From Blastochloris viridis (GTDB lineage Bacteria > Pseudomonadota > Alphaproteobacteria > Rhizobiales > Xanthobacteraceae): a stretch of DNA of 64,000 bases. Below the pieces are notes generated by a model. The model saw only the letters and a list, made by a program, of their open reading frames with translations. It searched no databases and was not told the DNA's origin. The stretch lies in assembly GCF_001402875.1 (NCBI RefSeq), contig NZ_CP012946.1, forward strand, positions 3,140,001 to 3,204,000, given 5' to 3'. The first letter of the stretch is position 1. Each line of letters opens with the position of its first letter. Below are positions 27,781 through 35,452 of this stretch, piece after piece. The translations under genes were made by a program, and so were the position numbers.

Positions 27781-28514
27781 GCAATCTCTTCGCTGTGTTC
27801 CTCGCCGAGTTGAACCGCCAACGCGGCAATGTATCCGGTTATCGGCTCGAAACACGTCAAGGTGTACCGCACCGATCCCGGAATGCGTTGCACCATCGGT
27901 GCAGCCAGATCGGCGAGGCGGATCTCGACTGCTCGCGGGTCCAGCCGAAAGCCGGTCCCGATCGCCTTGAGACAGGCTTCTTTGCAAGTCCAGATTCGGT
28001 AGAACACGTCGCATGAGACGTCGAACCGTCGGAATTCGGTTAGCTCCTGCGGCGTGAGCACGATTTCGGCAACCTGCTCCTGATCCGGCATCGGTGCCAA
28101 CGCCTCCACGTCAACGCCGATGCGCTTGCGGCCCCCTATCATCGCAATGAGCGCAACATCGCGCGAATGGCTGACGCTGACGTCGAGGTCGGAACCCGCC
28201 ACGAACGGCCGCCCCGCGGGCGTGGACTGCAAGTCGACCTCGTGAGGCCGGCACCCGAGACGCGCCGCGATCAGCGTGCGCAGGATAATCCGTCGCCACA
28301 CGAAGCGCTTCCGCACAAACGCAAGCTCGAACGTGTCTGCGCGTCTCCGCTCGCCGACGCTGAGAACCGTCTCTTCAGCATGCGATGGCGCGAAATTGCC
28401 GACGTGCACAAGGTAAACCCGCGCATCGCCGGGAAAATCGCCTGTCACCTCGCTCACACGCGTCCGCATTCCGGCCTCTATCCATGCCGCAAGCCACAAC
28501 TCGGGCTCAGGCAA
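27774..28514 (-). CDS. 4'-phosphopantetheinyl transferase, Sfp type
   Basis: Protein of 246 residues. The family motifs are in order: GRPFV (P1), LDVSVSHSRD, then IGVDVEAL (Mg-binding Asp/Glu) and FYRIWTCKEACLKAIG (W-x2-KEA-x3-K). It transfers phosphopantetheine from CoA to carrier-domain serines, here presumably the free carrier protein, the five NRPS carrier domains and perhaps the carboxylic acid reductase carrier domain. It is the only gene of the biosynthetic segment on the minus strand at this end, divergent from the operon across about 480 non-coding bases. All catalytic residues look intact. Confidence 0.92.
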   Translation of the reverse strand: MPEPELWLAAWIEAGMRTRVSEVTGDFPGDARVYLVHVGNFAPSHAEETVLSVGERRRADTFELAFVRKRFVWRRIILRTLIAARLGCRPHEVDLQSTPAGRPFVAGSDLDVSVSHSRDVALIAMIGGRKRIGVDVEALAPMPDQEQVAEIVLTPQELTEFRRFDVSCDVFYRIWTCKEACLKAIGTGFRLDPRAVEIRLADLAAPMVQRIPGSVRYTLTCFEPITGYIAALAVQLGEEHSEEIAR

Positions 28515-28997
28515 TCCTGCCGCGTTGACGTTCAGTTACCGGTTGTCAACGCGCCGAACCATGGTATCCTTGGTTGCATAGTTGCTCAAGGCACCATCAA
28601 GACCGTGGCATGGCATCAGTTACAGCCTGGGCGTTTCGATTTCCGTAAGCTGCTCATGGCGCCCACCAGAAACGTCCGAAATTAGGCGTTCGGACAGCGT
28701 GATTTCGTCTCCAACAACGCGACACGGATCGATATCGAGAGGCGCGCAAAGCACGACGGAGATTTACGCCTCGAAAGTTTTCGGAGGCGTGCATTTCGCG
28801 ACATTGTTCGTCGTCTCTTGGGGTCGATAAGACTAGGTACCTCACGATCGTTGATCCCATTGAATTCAGAGGAACGGCCCACCGCGCCGTCCCTGAGAAG
28901 TTGGGTCTATTTCGGCGTACGGAATGCGGTTCTCCGACCGGAAACCGTAGCAGGCGTCCCGACACGTGCTCCCTCAACGAGACTCAAGGAGTACCAA
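28515..28997. other. Divergent promoter region of the biosynthetic cluster
   Basis: About 480 bases between the PPTase gene and the first rightward gene with no convincing ORF. It should hold the promoters in both directions; no clear operator or standard promoter boxes stand out. Confidence 0.45.
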
Positions 28998-29471
28998 ATG
29001 AACCTCGATCAACAGTCAGTCGGATTCCAGGCCACCCCGAGGCCGGCAGCGACCACCGACAGTGCGGCAGACTCGTCACCCGCTCATGTTGTGATCGTCG
29101 CAACGCTCCTGAACGCCACTGACGCGTCTCACTTCATTGACCTGAACGGCACGCGGTACGAGGTCGCCTCCGAGGACGTGATCGACATTCAGTTTCCCGC
29201 GCTGAGTTCCGCCCCCGCGCCCGCGGCGGAATCGTCCGATTCCACCAACGAGCAAGCACCTCCAAAGGAGGAGGCTGAAGGGCAACCGGCGCAGGAGGGG
29301 TCAGACAAGGATGAGCCGACGTCGGGTCCTCGGTTGGCGTTGGTGAAGATCAAGCCGACCGCAGTTCTCATCCAACATGTTCAGGTCCCTGCAATTCTGG
29401 TCGCCGCCGCCGGGACATGGCTCGCCATCGTTCCTAGCGACCAGGCGGCTGAGCAGACTGCGAGCACCTGA
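28998..29471 (+). CDS. Hypothetical acidic protein, first gene of the cluster
   Basis: Protein of 157 residues from the ATG at 28998 (MNLDQQSVGFQATPRPAATT); AAGGAG at 28986-28991 supports it. It has two ordered, beta-rich looking segments: SHFIDLNGTRYEVASEDVID (about residues 48-67) and RLALVKIKPTAVLIQHVQVP (about 112-135). They are joined by a Glu/Pro/Ser/Thr-rich linker, and a hydrophobic stretch ILVAAAGTWLAIVP lies near the end. No signal peptide. No family recognised. It is 169 bases upstream of the carrier protein and on the same strand, so probably part of the cluster. Confidence 0.6.
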   Translation: MNLDQQSVGFQATPRPAATTDSAADSSPAHVVIVATLLNATDASHFIDLNGTRYEVASEDVIDIQFPALSSAPAPAAESSDSTNEQAPPKEEAEGQPAQEGSDKDEPTSGPRLALVKIKPTAVLIQHVQVPAILVAAAGTWLAIVPSDQAAEQTAST

Positions 29472-29640
29472 GAAGCCGTCTCCGATAAGCCGAATTCCGC
29501 GCAGAGCGCTCACCAAAGAATGCTCCTGCGAACGGCTGGTCCCGTCAGCGGTGTCGACCGCCGAGATTTCGCGGCGTCCCGCAGCAGGACCTGGATGCGA
29601 ATTGTCGAGCGTGGCCGAGCAACCGCCCGGGGAATTTCCT

Positions 29641-29913
29641 ATGAGCATTCGCGACTCCATCGTCGTCTACATCGAAGAGATTTCATCCGAACGCGGCTTC
29701 GACCCTGCCAGCAACCTGTTTGAAAGCGGAGTCCTGACGTCGCTTGACGTCCTGTCGCTGGTCGCGTTCATCGAAGAGACGTTTGGCCTGGAAATCACCG
29801 GCGACGAGATTGACATGGCGAGTTTCGGCACGGTCGATGGTCTGGTGAACCTGGTCACGACGCTCCAGGCAAACGATGCGCAGAGCGCGGTTGCCGCGCG
29901 TTCACATGCGTGA
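29641..29913 (+). CDS. Free-standing acyl/peptidyl carrier protein
   Basis: Protein of 90 residues, MSIRDSIVVYIEEISSERGF. The phosphopantetheine site is in NLFESGVLTSLDVLSLVAFI, with Ser34 as the attachment residue in a T-S-L context, as in D-alanyl-carrier-protein-like and type II carrier proteins rather than the G-x-D-S-L of fatty-acid ACP. The rest is the expected four-helix acidic fold. Its last bases overlap the start of the ligase gene, which argues that the ligase charges this carrier. It probably holds the starter unit while the dehydrogenase or dehydratase acts on it. Confidence 0.88.
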   Translation: MSIRDSIVVYIEEISSERGFDPASNLFESGVLTSLDVLSLVAFIEETFGLEITGDEIDMASFGTVDGLVNLVTTLQANDAQSAVAARSHA

Positions 29914-31474
29914 CCGCACCGTGATGCTGCCTGTAAACGCCATGTTGCGCCGGAGTGCGCTCGACCTTCCGGACAAGGAGGCGATCGCTTGGCATGGCCA
30001 GCGCGTCACGTATGCGGAGCTGGACGAGGCGTCGAGCCGGATCGCCGCCTTCCTCCACCAGGCCGGCGTTGAGCGCGGCATGCGTGTTGCGATCTACTCG
30101 GCGAAGTGCATCGAGGAGGTCGCGGCGATCTTTGCCGTCATGAAGATCGGCGCGGTCCTGGTTCACATCAACCCGGCGTTTCGTGACGACAAGCTGAATC
30201 ACGTGCTGACGGAATGTGAGCCCGCCGCCCTCTTCTTTCATCCTAGCAAACACGTGATGCTCGAGCGCTCGGCCCGCGCCGCCGTGCTGCCGCCCCTGGT
30301 GATCCGGCTAAGCGCCGAAGGCGCCGTTGCCTCCGCCTTTCCGGACGCGAACCTCGTGCCGGCGATCGAACTCTCGCCGATCTTGCGCGGTCTCACCGCG
30401 GCCGGTGGGGTGTTTCCCGAAGGGTCGAACGCCGCGGACGACCTCGCCGCGATCATCTACACCTCGGGGACTACGGCGTCGGCAAAGGGCATCATGGTCA
30501 CCCATCAGATCCTGTCGGACGCAACGCTCGTCTCGGCACAGGTGCTTGGGAACGTGGCCGACGACCGCCTGATTAGCCTCACGCCGTTCTCGTTCGACGG
30601 CGCGCTTAGCCAGCTCTTCACCATGACGCTGGTCGGCGGAACGCTCGTTCTGCAGGATTCGCTGTTCCCGAAGGACGTCGTCGCGACCCTTGCCGCGGAG
30701 CGCATCACCGGCGCTCATGCGGTTCCCTCGTTCTGGCGGCTGATGCAGGAGCGCTACCCCGCCTTCGCGGACAGGGCGTTGCCGTGCCTGCGCTACCTGT
30801 CGCTGATCGGGGAGCACTTTTCCGAGCCCGACCTGCTGCGGCTCAAGCGCGCTCTGGCGTCGACGGATTTCTACATGATGTACGGAACGACCGAGGCGTT
30901 CCGATCGACCTGTCTCGCGCCGGAGGATTTCTTCACCAAGCTCGGCTCGGCCGGCAGGCCGCTGCCCGGGGTGACGATCACTGTCGTTGACGAGAACGGA
31001 CAGCCATGCCCCACCGGCACCGTCGGAGAGGTCGTGCATGCAGGCGCGTTCGTGTCGCCGGGGTACTGGAAGCGCCCGCACTCCGCGACCTTCCGGAACG
31101 GTCGCGTCCACACCGGCGACCTTGGCAGGCTCGACGCAGACGGCTGCCTCTATTTCGTCGGCCGGAAGGACACCATGGTCAAGCGATTCGGCTACCAGCT
31201 TTATCCGGAGGAGGTCGAGGCGTGCCTGCTCGCCCTCAACGGGGTTGCCCTGGCCGCCGTGGTCTGTGGCGCGGACTCCGGGGGTGGTCCTGCATTGCAG
31301 GCCTTCATCGTGTGCCGGCACGGCTCGACCCTCACCAAGTCGGCGGTGACGCAGCATTGTCGGCGCCATCTGCCTCACTACATGGTGCCGGACGACATCG
31401 CCTTCGTTGCCAGCCTGCCGACGACGGCCAACGGCAAGATCGACCGCGCCGGTCTGAGACTGGAGCAGGTGTGA
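29906..31474 (+). CDS. AMP-forming acyl/amino-acid ligase (ANL superfamily)
   Basis: Protein of 522 residues. Core motifs: A3 DLAAIIYTSGTTASAKGIMV, A5 FYMMYGTTEAFR, A7 VHTGDLGRL, A8 GRKDTMVKRFGYQLYPEEVE, and the catalytic Lys of A10 in TTANGKIDR. It has no fused carrier domain, so it activates a free acid and loads it on CoA or, more likely, on the carrier protein encoded just upstream. The start at 29906 overlaps the carrier gene by eight bases; ATG 29924 is an alternative. The substrate cannot be read; it may be a fatty or amino acid starter. Overlaps the next gene by one base. Confidence 0.87.
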   Translation: MRDRTVMLPVNAMLRRSALDLPDKEAIAWHGQRVTYAELDEASSRIAAFLHQAGVERGMRVAIYSAKCIEEVAAIFAVMKIGAVLVHINPAFRDDKLNHVLTECEPAALFFHPSKHVMLERSARAAVLPPLVIRLSAEGAVASAFPDANLVPAIELSPILRGLTAAGGVFPEGSNAADDLAAIIYTSGTTASAKGIMVTHQILSDATLVSAQVLGNVADDRLISLTPFSFDGALSQLFTMTLVGGTLVLQDSLFPKDVVATLAAERITGAHAVPSFWRLMQERYPAFADRALPCLRYLSLIGEHFSEPDLLRLKRALASTDFYMMYGTTEAFRSTCLAPEDFFTKLGSAGRPLPGVTITVVDENGQPCPTGTVGEVVHAGAFVSPGYWKRPHSATFRNGRVHTGDLGRLDADGCLYFVGRKDTMVKRFGYQLYPEEVEACLLALNGVALAAVVCGADSGGGPALQAFIVCRHGSTLTKSAVTQHCRRHLPHYMVPDDIAFVASLPTTANGKIDRAGLRLEQV

Positions 31475-32505
31475 TGCGGCGGTGCAGCGTTTGCGTCCTT
31501 CCCGAGAACTTCCCCGGCATCACCATCGACCAGGACGGCGTCTGCTCGCTGTGCCGAGACTTCACCGCCAGGCATCCACCGGCACCGTCCGCCCGCCTCA
31601 CGGATACGCTGTGGAGCCTCCTCGCAGACGCCAAAGCACGCAACCACCGTTATGACGCCGTCGTCGCGTTCAGCGGCGGCAAGGACAGCTCCTACTTGCT
31701 CCACCTACTGGCGTCGCGGTTCGGCCTCAGGCTGCTGGCGGTGACCTTCGACAACGGCTTCGTGTCGTCGGCCTGCTTCGCCAACATGCGCAACGTGGTG
31801 TCCGCCCTTGCCGTCGACCATATCGTCGTCCGGCACCGCCAGGATCATATGAACGCAATCTTCCTGGAGAGCGCGCTGTCGCGGGTCTTCCCGGACCATC
31901 TGACCAGGTTCGGCAGCGGCGTTTGTATCGCGTGCATCCGCATCGTTATCACCACGATGCTGCGCATCGCGATCGAAAAGAACGTGCCGATGGTCATGCT
32001 CGGCAATACGCCCGGCCAGGTGCTCACGTCGGACGAGGAGCTAATTTTCAAGGACAACGTCATCCCCCTGCCCCTGCGCCGGCAGTTGTTCGCGAGGCTA
32101 GCGGAGCGGACTGGGCCTTGGGCGTATGACTATCTGACGCTGTCGGCCGTTGAGTACAAGACGCGACCGTTTCCGTGGATCGTCAGTCCGCTGCCTATCG
32201 TCGGCTACGACGAGAATGAGATCTACCGCGTTCTCCCCGACCTCGGCTGGTCGAAGCCCACGGACGTCGATCCCAGCTCGACCAATTGCCGCCTGAACGC
32301 GTTCGGCATCATCCGGCACAAGAACCTGTACCGTTTCCATCCCTACGACTACGAGATGAGCCAGCTCGTCAGGCTCGGAGTACTGACCCGCGAGGCAGCG
32401 CTCGACAAGCTGAACGATCACGACGACACCGTCGTCGATGTCGCATCCGCAGTCGAACGAGACCTGATGTGCCGCTCCTGCAGTCGCTGCGGACCTGGAG
32501 CCTAG
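31474..32505 (+). CDS. PP-loop ATP pyrophosphatase (N-acetyl-sugar amidotransferase-like, alpha-ANH)
   Basis: Protein of 343 residues. The N-terminus has two CxxC pairs (RRCSVCVLPE, CSLCRDF), probably zinc-binding, and the C-terminus a third (LMCRSCSRCGPG). The PP-loop SGGKDSSYLLHLL (about residue 67) belongs to the N-type ATP pyrophosphatases, which adenylate a carbonyl and replace it with N or S. Closest general likeness is to WbpG/PseA proteins that make acetamidino groups with ammonia from a glutaminase; alpha-ANH proteins can also install thioamides. The next gene is a glutamine-dependent asparagine synthetase that could supply ammonia. The role in this pathway is inference. Confidence 0.75.
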   Translation: MRRCSVCVLPENFPGITIDQDGVCSLCRDFTARHPPAPSARLTDTLWSLLADAKARNHRYDAVVAFSGGKDSSYLLHLLASRFGLRLLAVTFDNGFVSSACFANMRNVVSALAVDHIVVRHRQDHMNAIFLESALSRVFPDHLTRFGSGVCIACIRIVITTMLRIAIEKNVPMVMLGNTPGQVLTSDEELIFKDNVIPLPLRRQLFARLAERTGPWAYDYLTLSAVEYKTRPFPWIVSPLPIVGYDENEIYRVLPDLGWSKPTDVDPSSTNCRLNAFGIIRHKNLYRFHPYDYEMSQLVRLGVLTREAALDKLNDHDDTVVDVASAVERDLMCRSCSRCGPGA

Positions 32506-32507
32506 CG

Positions 32508-34286
32508 ATGTGCGGCATCTGTGGCATCCTCGACATGCGCGACGCGCCGGTTTCGCCGGAGGCGCTGGCGGGAATGACGGCGCAGCTGTCCCACCGTGGT
32601 CCCGACGATGCCGGCGTCTACCTTGACGGCGCCGTCGGCTTCGGTCACCGGCGCCTGTCGGTTATTGATCTTTCCGGGGGACGTCAGCCGCTCCGAAACG
32701 AGGACGGCACCGTCTGGGTCACCTATAACGGAGAAATCTACAATTACCGCGGCCTGCGACCATCTTTGGAACGCAAGGGCCACCGCTTCGCCACCGATTG
32801 CGACACCGAGGTCATCGTCCACGCCTACGAGGAGGACGGGCTCGATTGCGTGTCGCAATTCAACGGCATGTTCGCGTTCGCGCTGTGGGACCGCACGAAG
32901 CGCCTGCTGGTACTGGCCCGCGATCGGTTGGGGATCAAGCCGCTCTACTATGGCGTCTTCGGCGGCGTTTTTCTATTCGCTTCAGAGATCAAAGCGATAC
33001 TGGCCCACCCGGCGGCCCGCTGTGAGATCGATCCCGACGGGGTCGCCGACTATCTGCTGTGCACGTCGCTGCTCGACAGCAGAACGATGTTCCGGGGAAT
33101 CCGCTCGCTTGTGCCTGGGGGCATCCTGGCGGTGCACGACGGCGAGCTGCGGCTTCACATCTATTGGTCGATGGCCCGCGCGGCGCTTCGCCATGCCGGC
33201 TCGTCGCTCGAAGAAAGCCGGGATGCGGTGCGCGGGCTGCTCAACTCGGCGGTCGCGGCGCAGGTGGTGAGTGACGTTCCGCTTGGCACGCTGTTGAGCG
33301 GCGGCCTCGATTCCAGCGTGGTCTCCGCGCTCGCCGCCGGCCATGTCGGCGGGCGCCTCAAGACATTCGCGATGGGCTACGACCATGGCGCCACGCTCCG
33401 GCCCGACGACATCGACGGCCGCTACGCCGAGCTGGTGGCGCGCGCCTATCACACCGAGCACACCGAGTTCGTGTTCCGGCCGGAGGACTACCGCGACGCC
33501 ATGAGCCGCGTCACCTGGCACGTCGAGAAGCCGGTCGACCTGACATCGCCCTCGCTGTTCCTACTCTATCGTGAGGTCAAGCCCAATGTGACCGTGGTGA
33601 TGTCGGGCGAAGGCGCCGACGAGCTGTTCGCCGGCTACTATTTCTTCCTCGATCGCTGCGGATCTGGCACACCGGCCGAGTTCCCGTGGGCGCCTTATCT
33701 CGACGAGGTCGGGGCGCTTCTTGATCCCGACTTCGTGGCACGAACGCGGTGCCGCGATCGTATCCGTGCAACGCTTTCGGCGGATATGGACAGCTTCCAG
33801 AGCGACGACCCGCTCAACAAGCTGCTCTACCTGTTCCTGAAATACTATCTGGTCGAGATGCTCGAACGTCTCGACAAGACCAGCATGGCGTGGGGCGTCG
33901 AATCGCGGGTCCCATTTCTGGACCACCATCTGGTCGAGTACGTCCTCAACCTGCCAGCGTGCTACAAGGCGAAGCCGGACATCAACAAGGTGGTGCTTCG
34001 TAGCGTCGCCGCCGACTTGCTACCCGCCGCCGTTGTCACGCGGCAAAAGCGGCCGGTTCCCATCCCGGTCGACCCCAAGTCGGTCTGGGCCGAGCGCAAT
34101 CGTGCCAACGCGCTGGTGCAGGCACACGACTCCCGCATCGCCGGCTATTTCGACAGGAAGAAGGTCGACGACTTTTTCCGGAAGAAGAACCAGTTCGCGG
34201 CAACCGACAACCTCGCCATCTTCAGGACCGCTCATGCTCTTGTCGCCCTCGACGCGTGGCACCAGGCATTCGGGGTGACGGCATGA
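32508..34286 (+). CDS. asnB: Glutamine-dependent asparagine synthetase
   Basis: Protein of 592 residues. Cys2 is the N-terminal nucleophile (MCGICGILD) of the class II glutaminase domain (about 1-190; SHRGPDDAG, RLSVIDLSGGRQP, YNGEIYNY). The synthetase domain has the PP-loop LLSGGLDSSVVSAL and the later GEGADELFAGY motif. The enzyme makes Asn from Asp, ATP and glutamine. Its presence in the operon fits the Asn predicted for NRPS3 module 1; it could equally feed ammonia to the adjacent PP-loop enzyme. Overlaps the next gene by four bases (ATGA). Family length is normal. Confidence 0.92.
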   Translation: MCGICGILDMRDAPVSPEALAGMTAQLSHRGPDDAGVYLDGAVGFGHRRLSVIDLSGGRQPLRNEDGTVWVTYNGEIYNYRGLRPSLERKGHRFATDCDTEVIVHAYEEDGLDCVSQFNGMFAFALWDRTKRLLVLARDRLGIKPLYYGVFGGVFLFASEIKAILAHPAARCEIDPDGVADYLLCTSLLDSRTMFRGIRSLVPGGILAVHDGELRLHIYWSMARAALRHAGSSLEESRDAVRGLLNSAVAAQVVSDVPLGTLLSGGLDSSVVSALAAGHVGGRLKTFAMGYDHGATLRPDDIDGRYAELVARAYHTEHTEFVFRPEDYRDAMSRVTWHVEKPVDLTSPSLFLLYREVKPNVTVVMSGEGADELFAGYYFFLDRCGSGTPAEFPWAPYLDEVGALLDPDFVARTRCRDRIRATLSADMDSFQSDDPLNKLLYLFLKYYLVEMLERLDKTSMAWGVESRVPFLDHHLVEYVLNLPACYKAKPDINKVVLRSVAADLLPAAVVTRQKRPVPIPVDPKSVWAERNRANALVQAHDSRIAGYFDRKKVDDFFRKKNQFAATDNLAIFRTAHALVALDAWHQAFGVTA

Positions 34287-35440
34287 GGAGCCCGGACACC
34301 GACCTTCTGATGAGCGCACAGACCTTCGTCCGGCAGGTTGTGGCACCGGTCGCGGCGGCCGCCGACGAACGGGAGGAGTTTCCCGTCGACGTCTTTCGGG
34401 CGGCCGGGCGGTTCGGCGTGTTCGGCGCCGGCTTTCCGAGCGAATATGGCGGTCTTGCGCTTGGCTGGGCTGTCTATACCGGGCTGATCCGGGAGATCGC
34501 CCAGGCCTGCGCCTCGACCGCGATGAGCGCCGTCGCACACGCCACGCTGGCGATGCTGCCAATTTTCCTTGGCGGGTCGGAGCGCCTCAAGCAGCGCCTG
34601 CTGCCGGCGCTGATCGGCGGCGAGGCCATCGCTGCCTTCGCCATGACCGAGGCGGGCAGCGGCTCCGACATCGCCGCGATCGCCACCACCGCGACCGATG
34701 CCGGCGAGCACTTTCTTCTCAACGGCTCGAAGGTCTTTATCACCAACGCCAATGTTGCCGATGTGGCCGTGGTCGTGGCCAAGACCGCGCCCGCAGCCGG
34801 CATCCTCGGACTGAGCTTGCTCGCAGTCGAGAGAGGCACCCCGGGATTCCAGGCGACGGGGCGGCGCGAGAGGAAGCTCGGCATGCGGGCCTCCGACACC
34901 GGTGAGCTTGTGTTCACGGACGCGCTGGTCCCCAAGGACAACCTAATCGGCCGCCGGAATGGTGGCTTTGCGATACTGCAGCGGACGTTGCCAGCCGCCC
35001 GCCTCGACATGGCGGCGATCGCGATCGGAATCTCCGAGCGAGCCCGCGACCTGTGCGTCGACCACGCGGTCGGCCGGCGGCAATTTGGTAAGCCGATCGG
35101 TCGCTTCCAGCTGGTGCAGCAGATGCTCGCAGACATGGAGACGAGCATCGACGCGGCGAGCCTGCTGCTCGCACGCGGCCTCGAGTTACGGGAGCGCGGG
35201 CTCCCGCTGGCCAAGGCTGCGTCGGAGGCCAAGTTGTTCGCCTCCGAAATGGCGGTCGAGATCACGCGCAATGCAATCCAGGTTCACGGGGCTTCCGGGT
35301 ACTCCAGGGATCTGCCGCTGGAGCGCCTGTATCGAGACGCCAAGCTCACGGAGATCGGCGACGGCACGTCGGAAATCCAACGTCTGATCATCGCCGACGA
35401 GATGATCAAGGAACGTCTGGCCCGGATTCCGGGTCGCTGA
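34283..35440 (+). CDS. Acyl-CoA/acyl-carrier dehydrogenase (FAD)
   Basis: Protein of 385 residues with the complete acyl-CoA dehydrogenase fold: FAD-contacting AFAMTEAGSGSDIAAI and FITNANVADV, then YSRDLPLERLYRDAKLTEIG near the C-terminus. In most members the catalytic base is the Glu of IGEGTSEIQR; here the codon is GAC and the motif reads IGDGTSEIQR, with Asp360. In NRPS clusters such flavoproteins often oxidise acyl or aminoacyl groups bound to a free carrier protein (for example prolyl carriers), and a free carrier is encoded in this operon. The start overlaps the asnB stop. Substrate unknown. Confidence 0.85.
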   Translation: MRSPDTDLLMSAQTFVRQVVAPVAAAADEREEFPVDVFRAAGRFGVFGAGFPSEYGGLALGWAVYTGLIREIAQACASTAMSAVAHATLAMLPIFLGGSERLKQRLLPALIGGEAIAAFAMTEAGSGSDIAAIATTATDAGEHFLLNGSKVFITNANVADVAVVVAKTAPAAGILGLSLLAVERGTPGFQATGRRERKLGMRASDTGELVFTDALVPKDNLIGRRNGGFAILQRTLPAARLDMAAIAIGISERARDLCVDHAVGRRQFGKPIGRFQLVQQMLADMETSIDAASLLLARGLELRERGLPLAKAASEAKLFASEMAVEITRNAIQVHGASGYSRDLPLERLYRDAKLTEIGDGTSEIQRLIIADEMIKERLARIPGR

Positions 35441-35452
35441 AGGGAGACGGGG

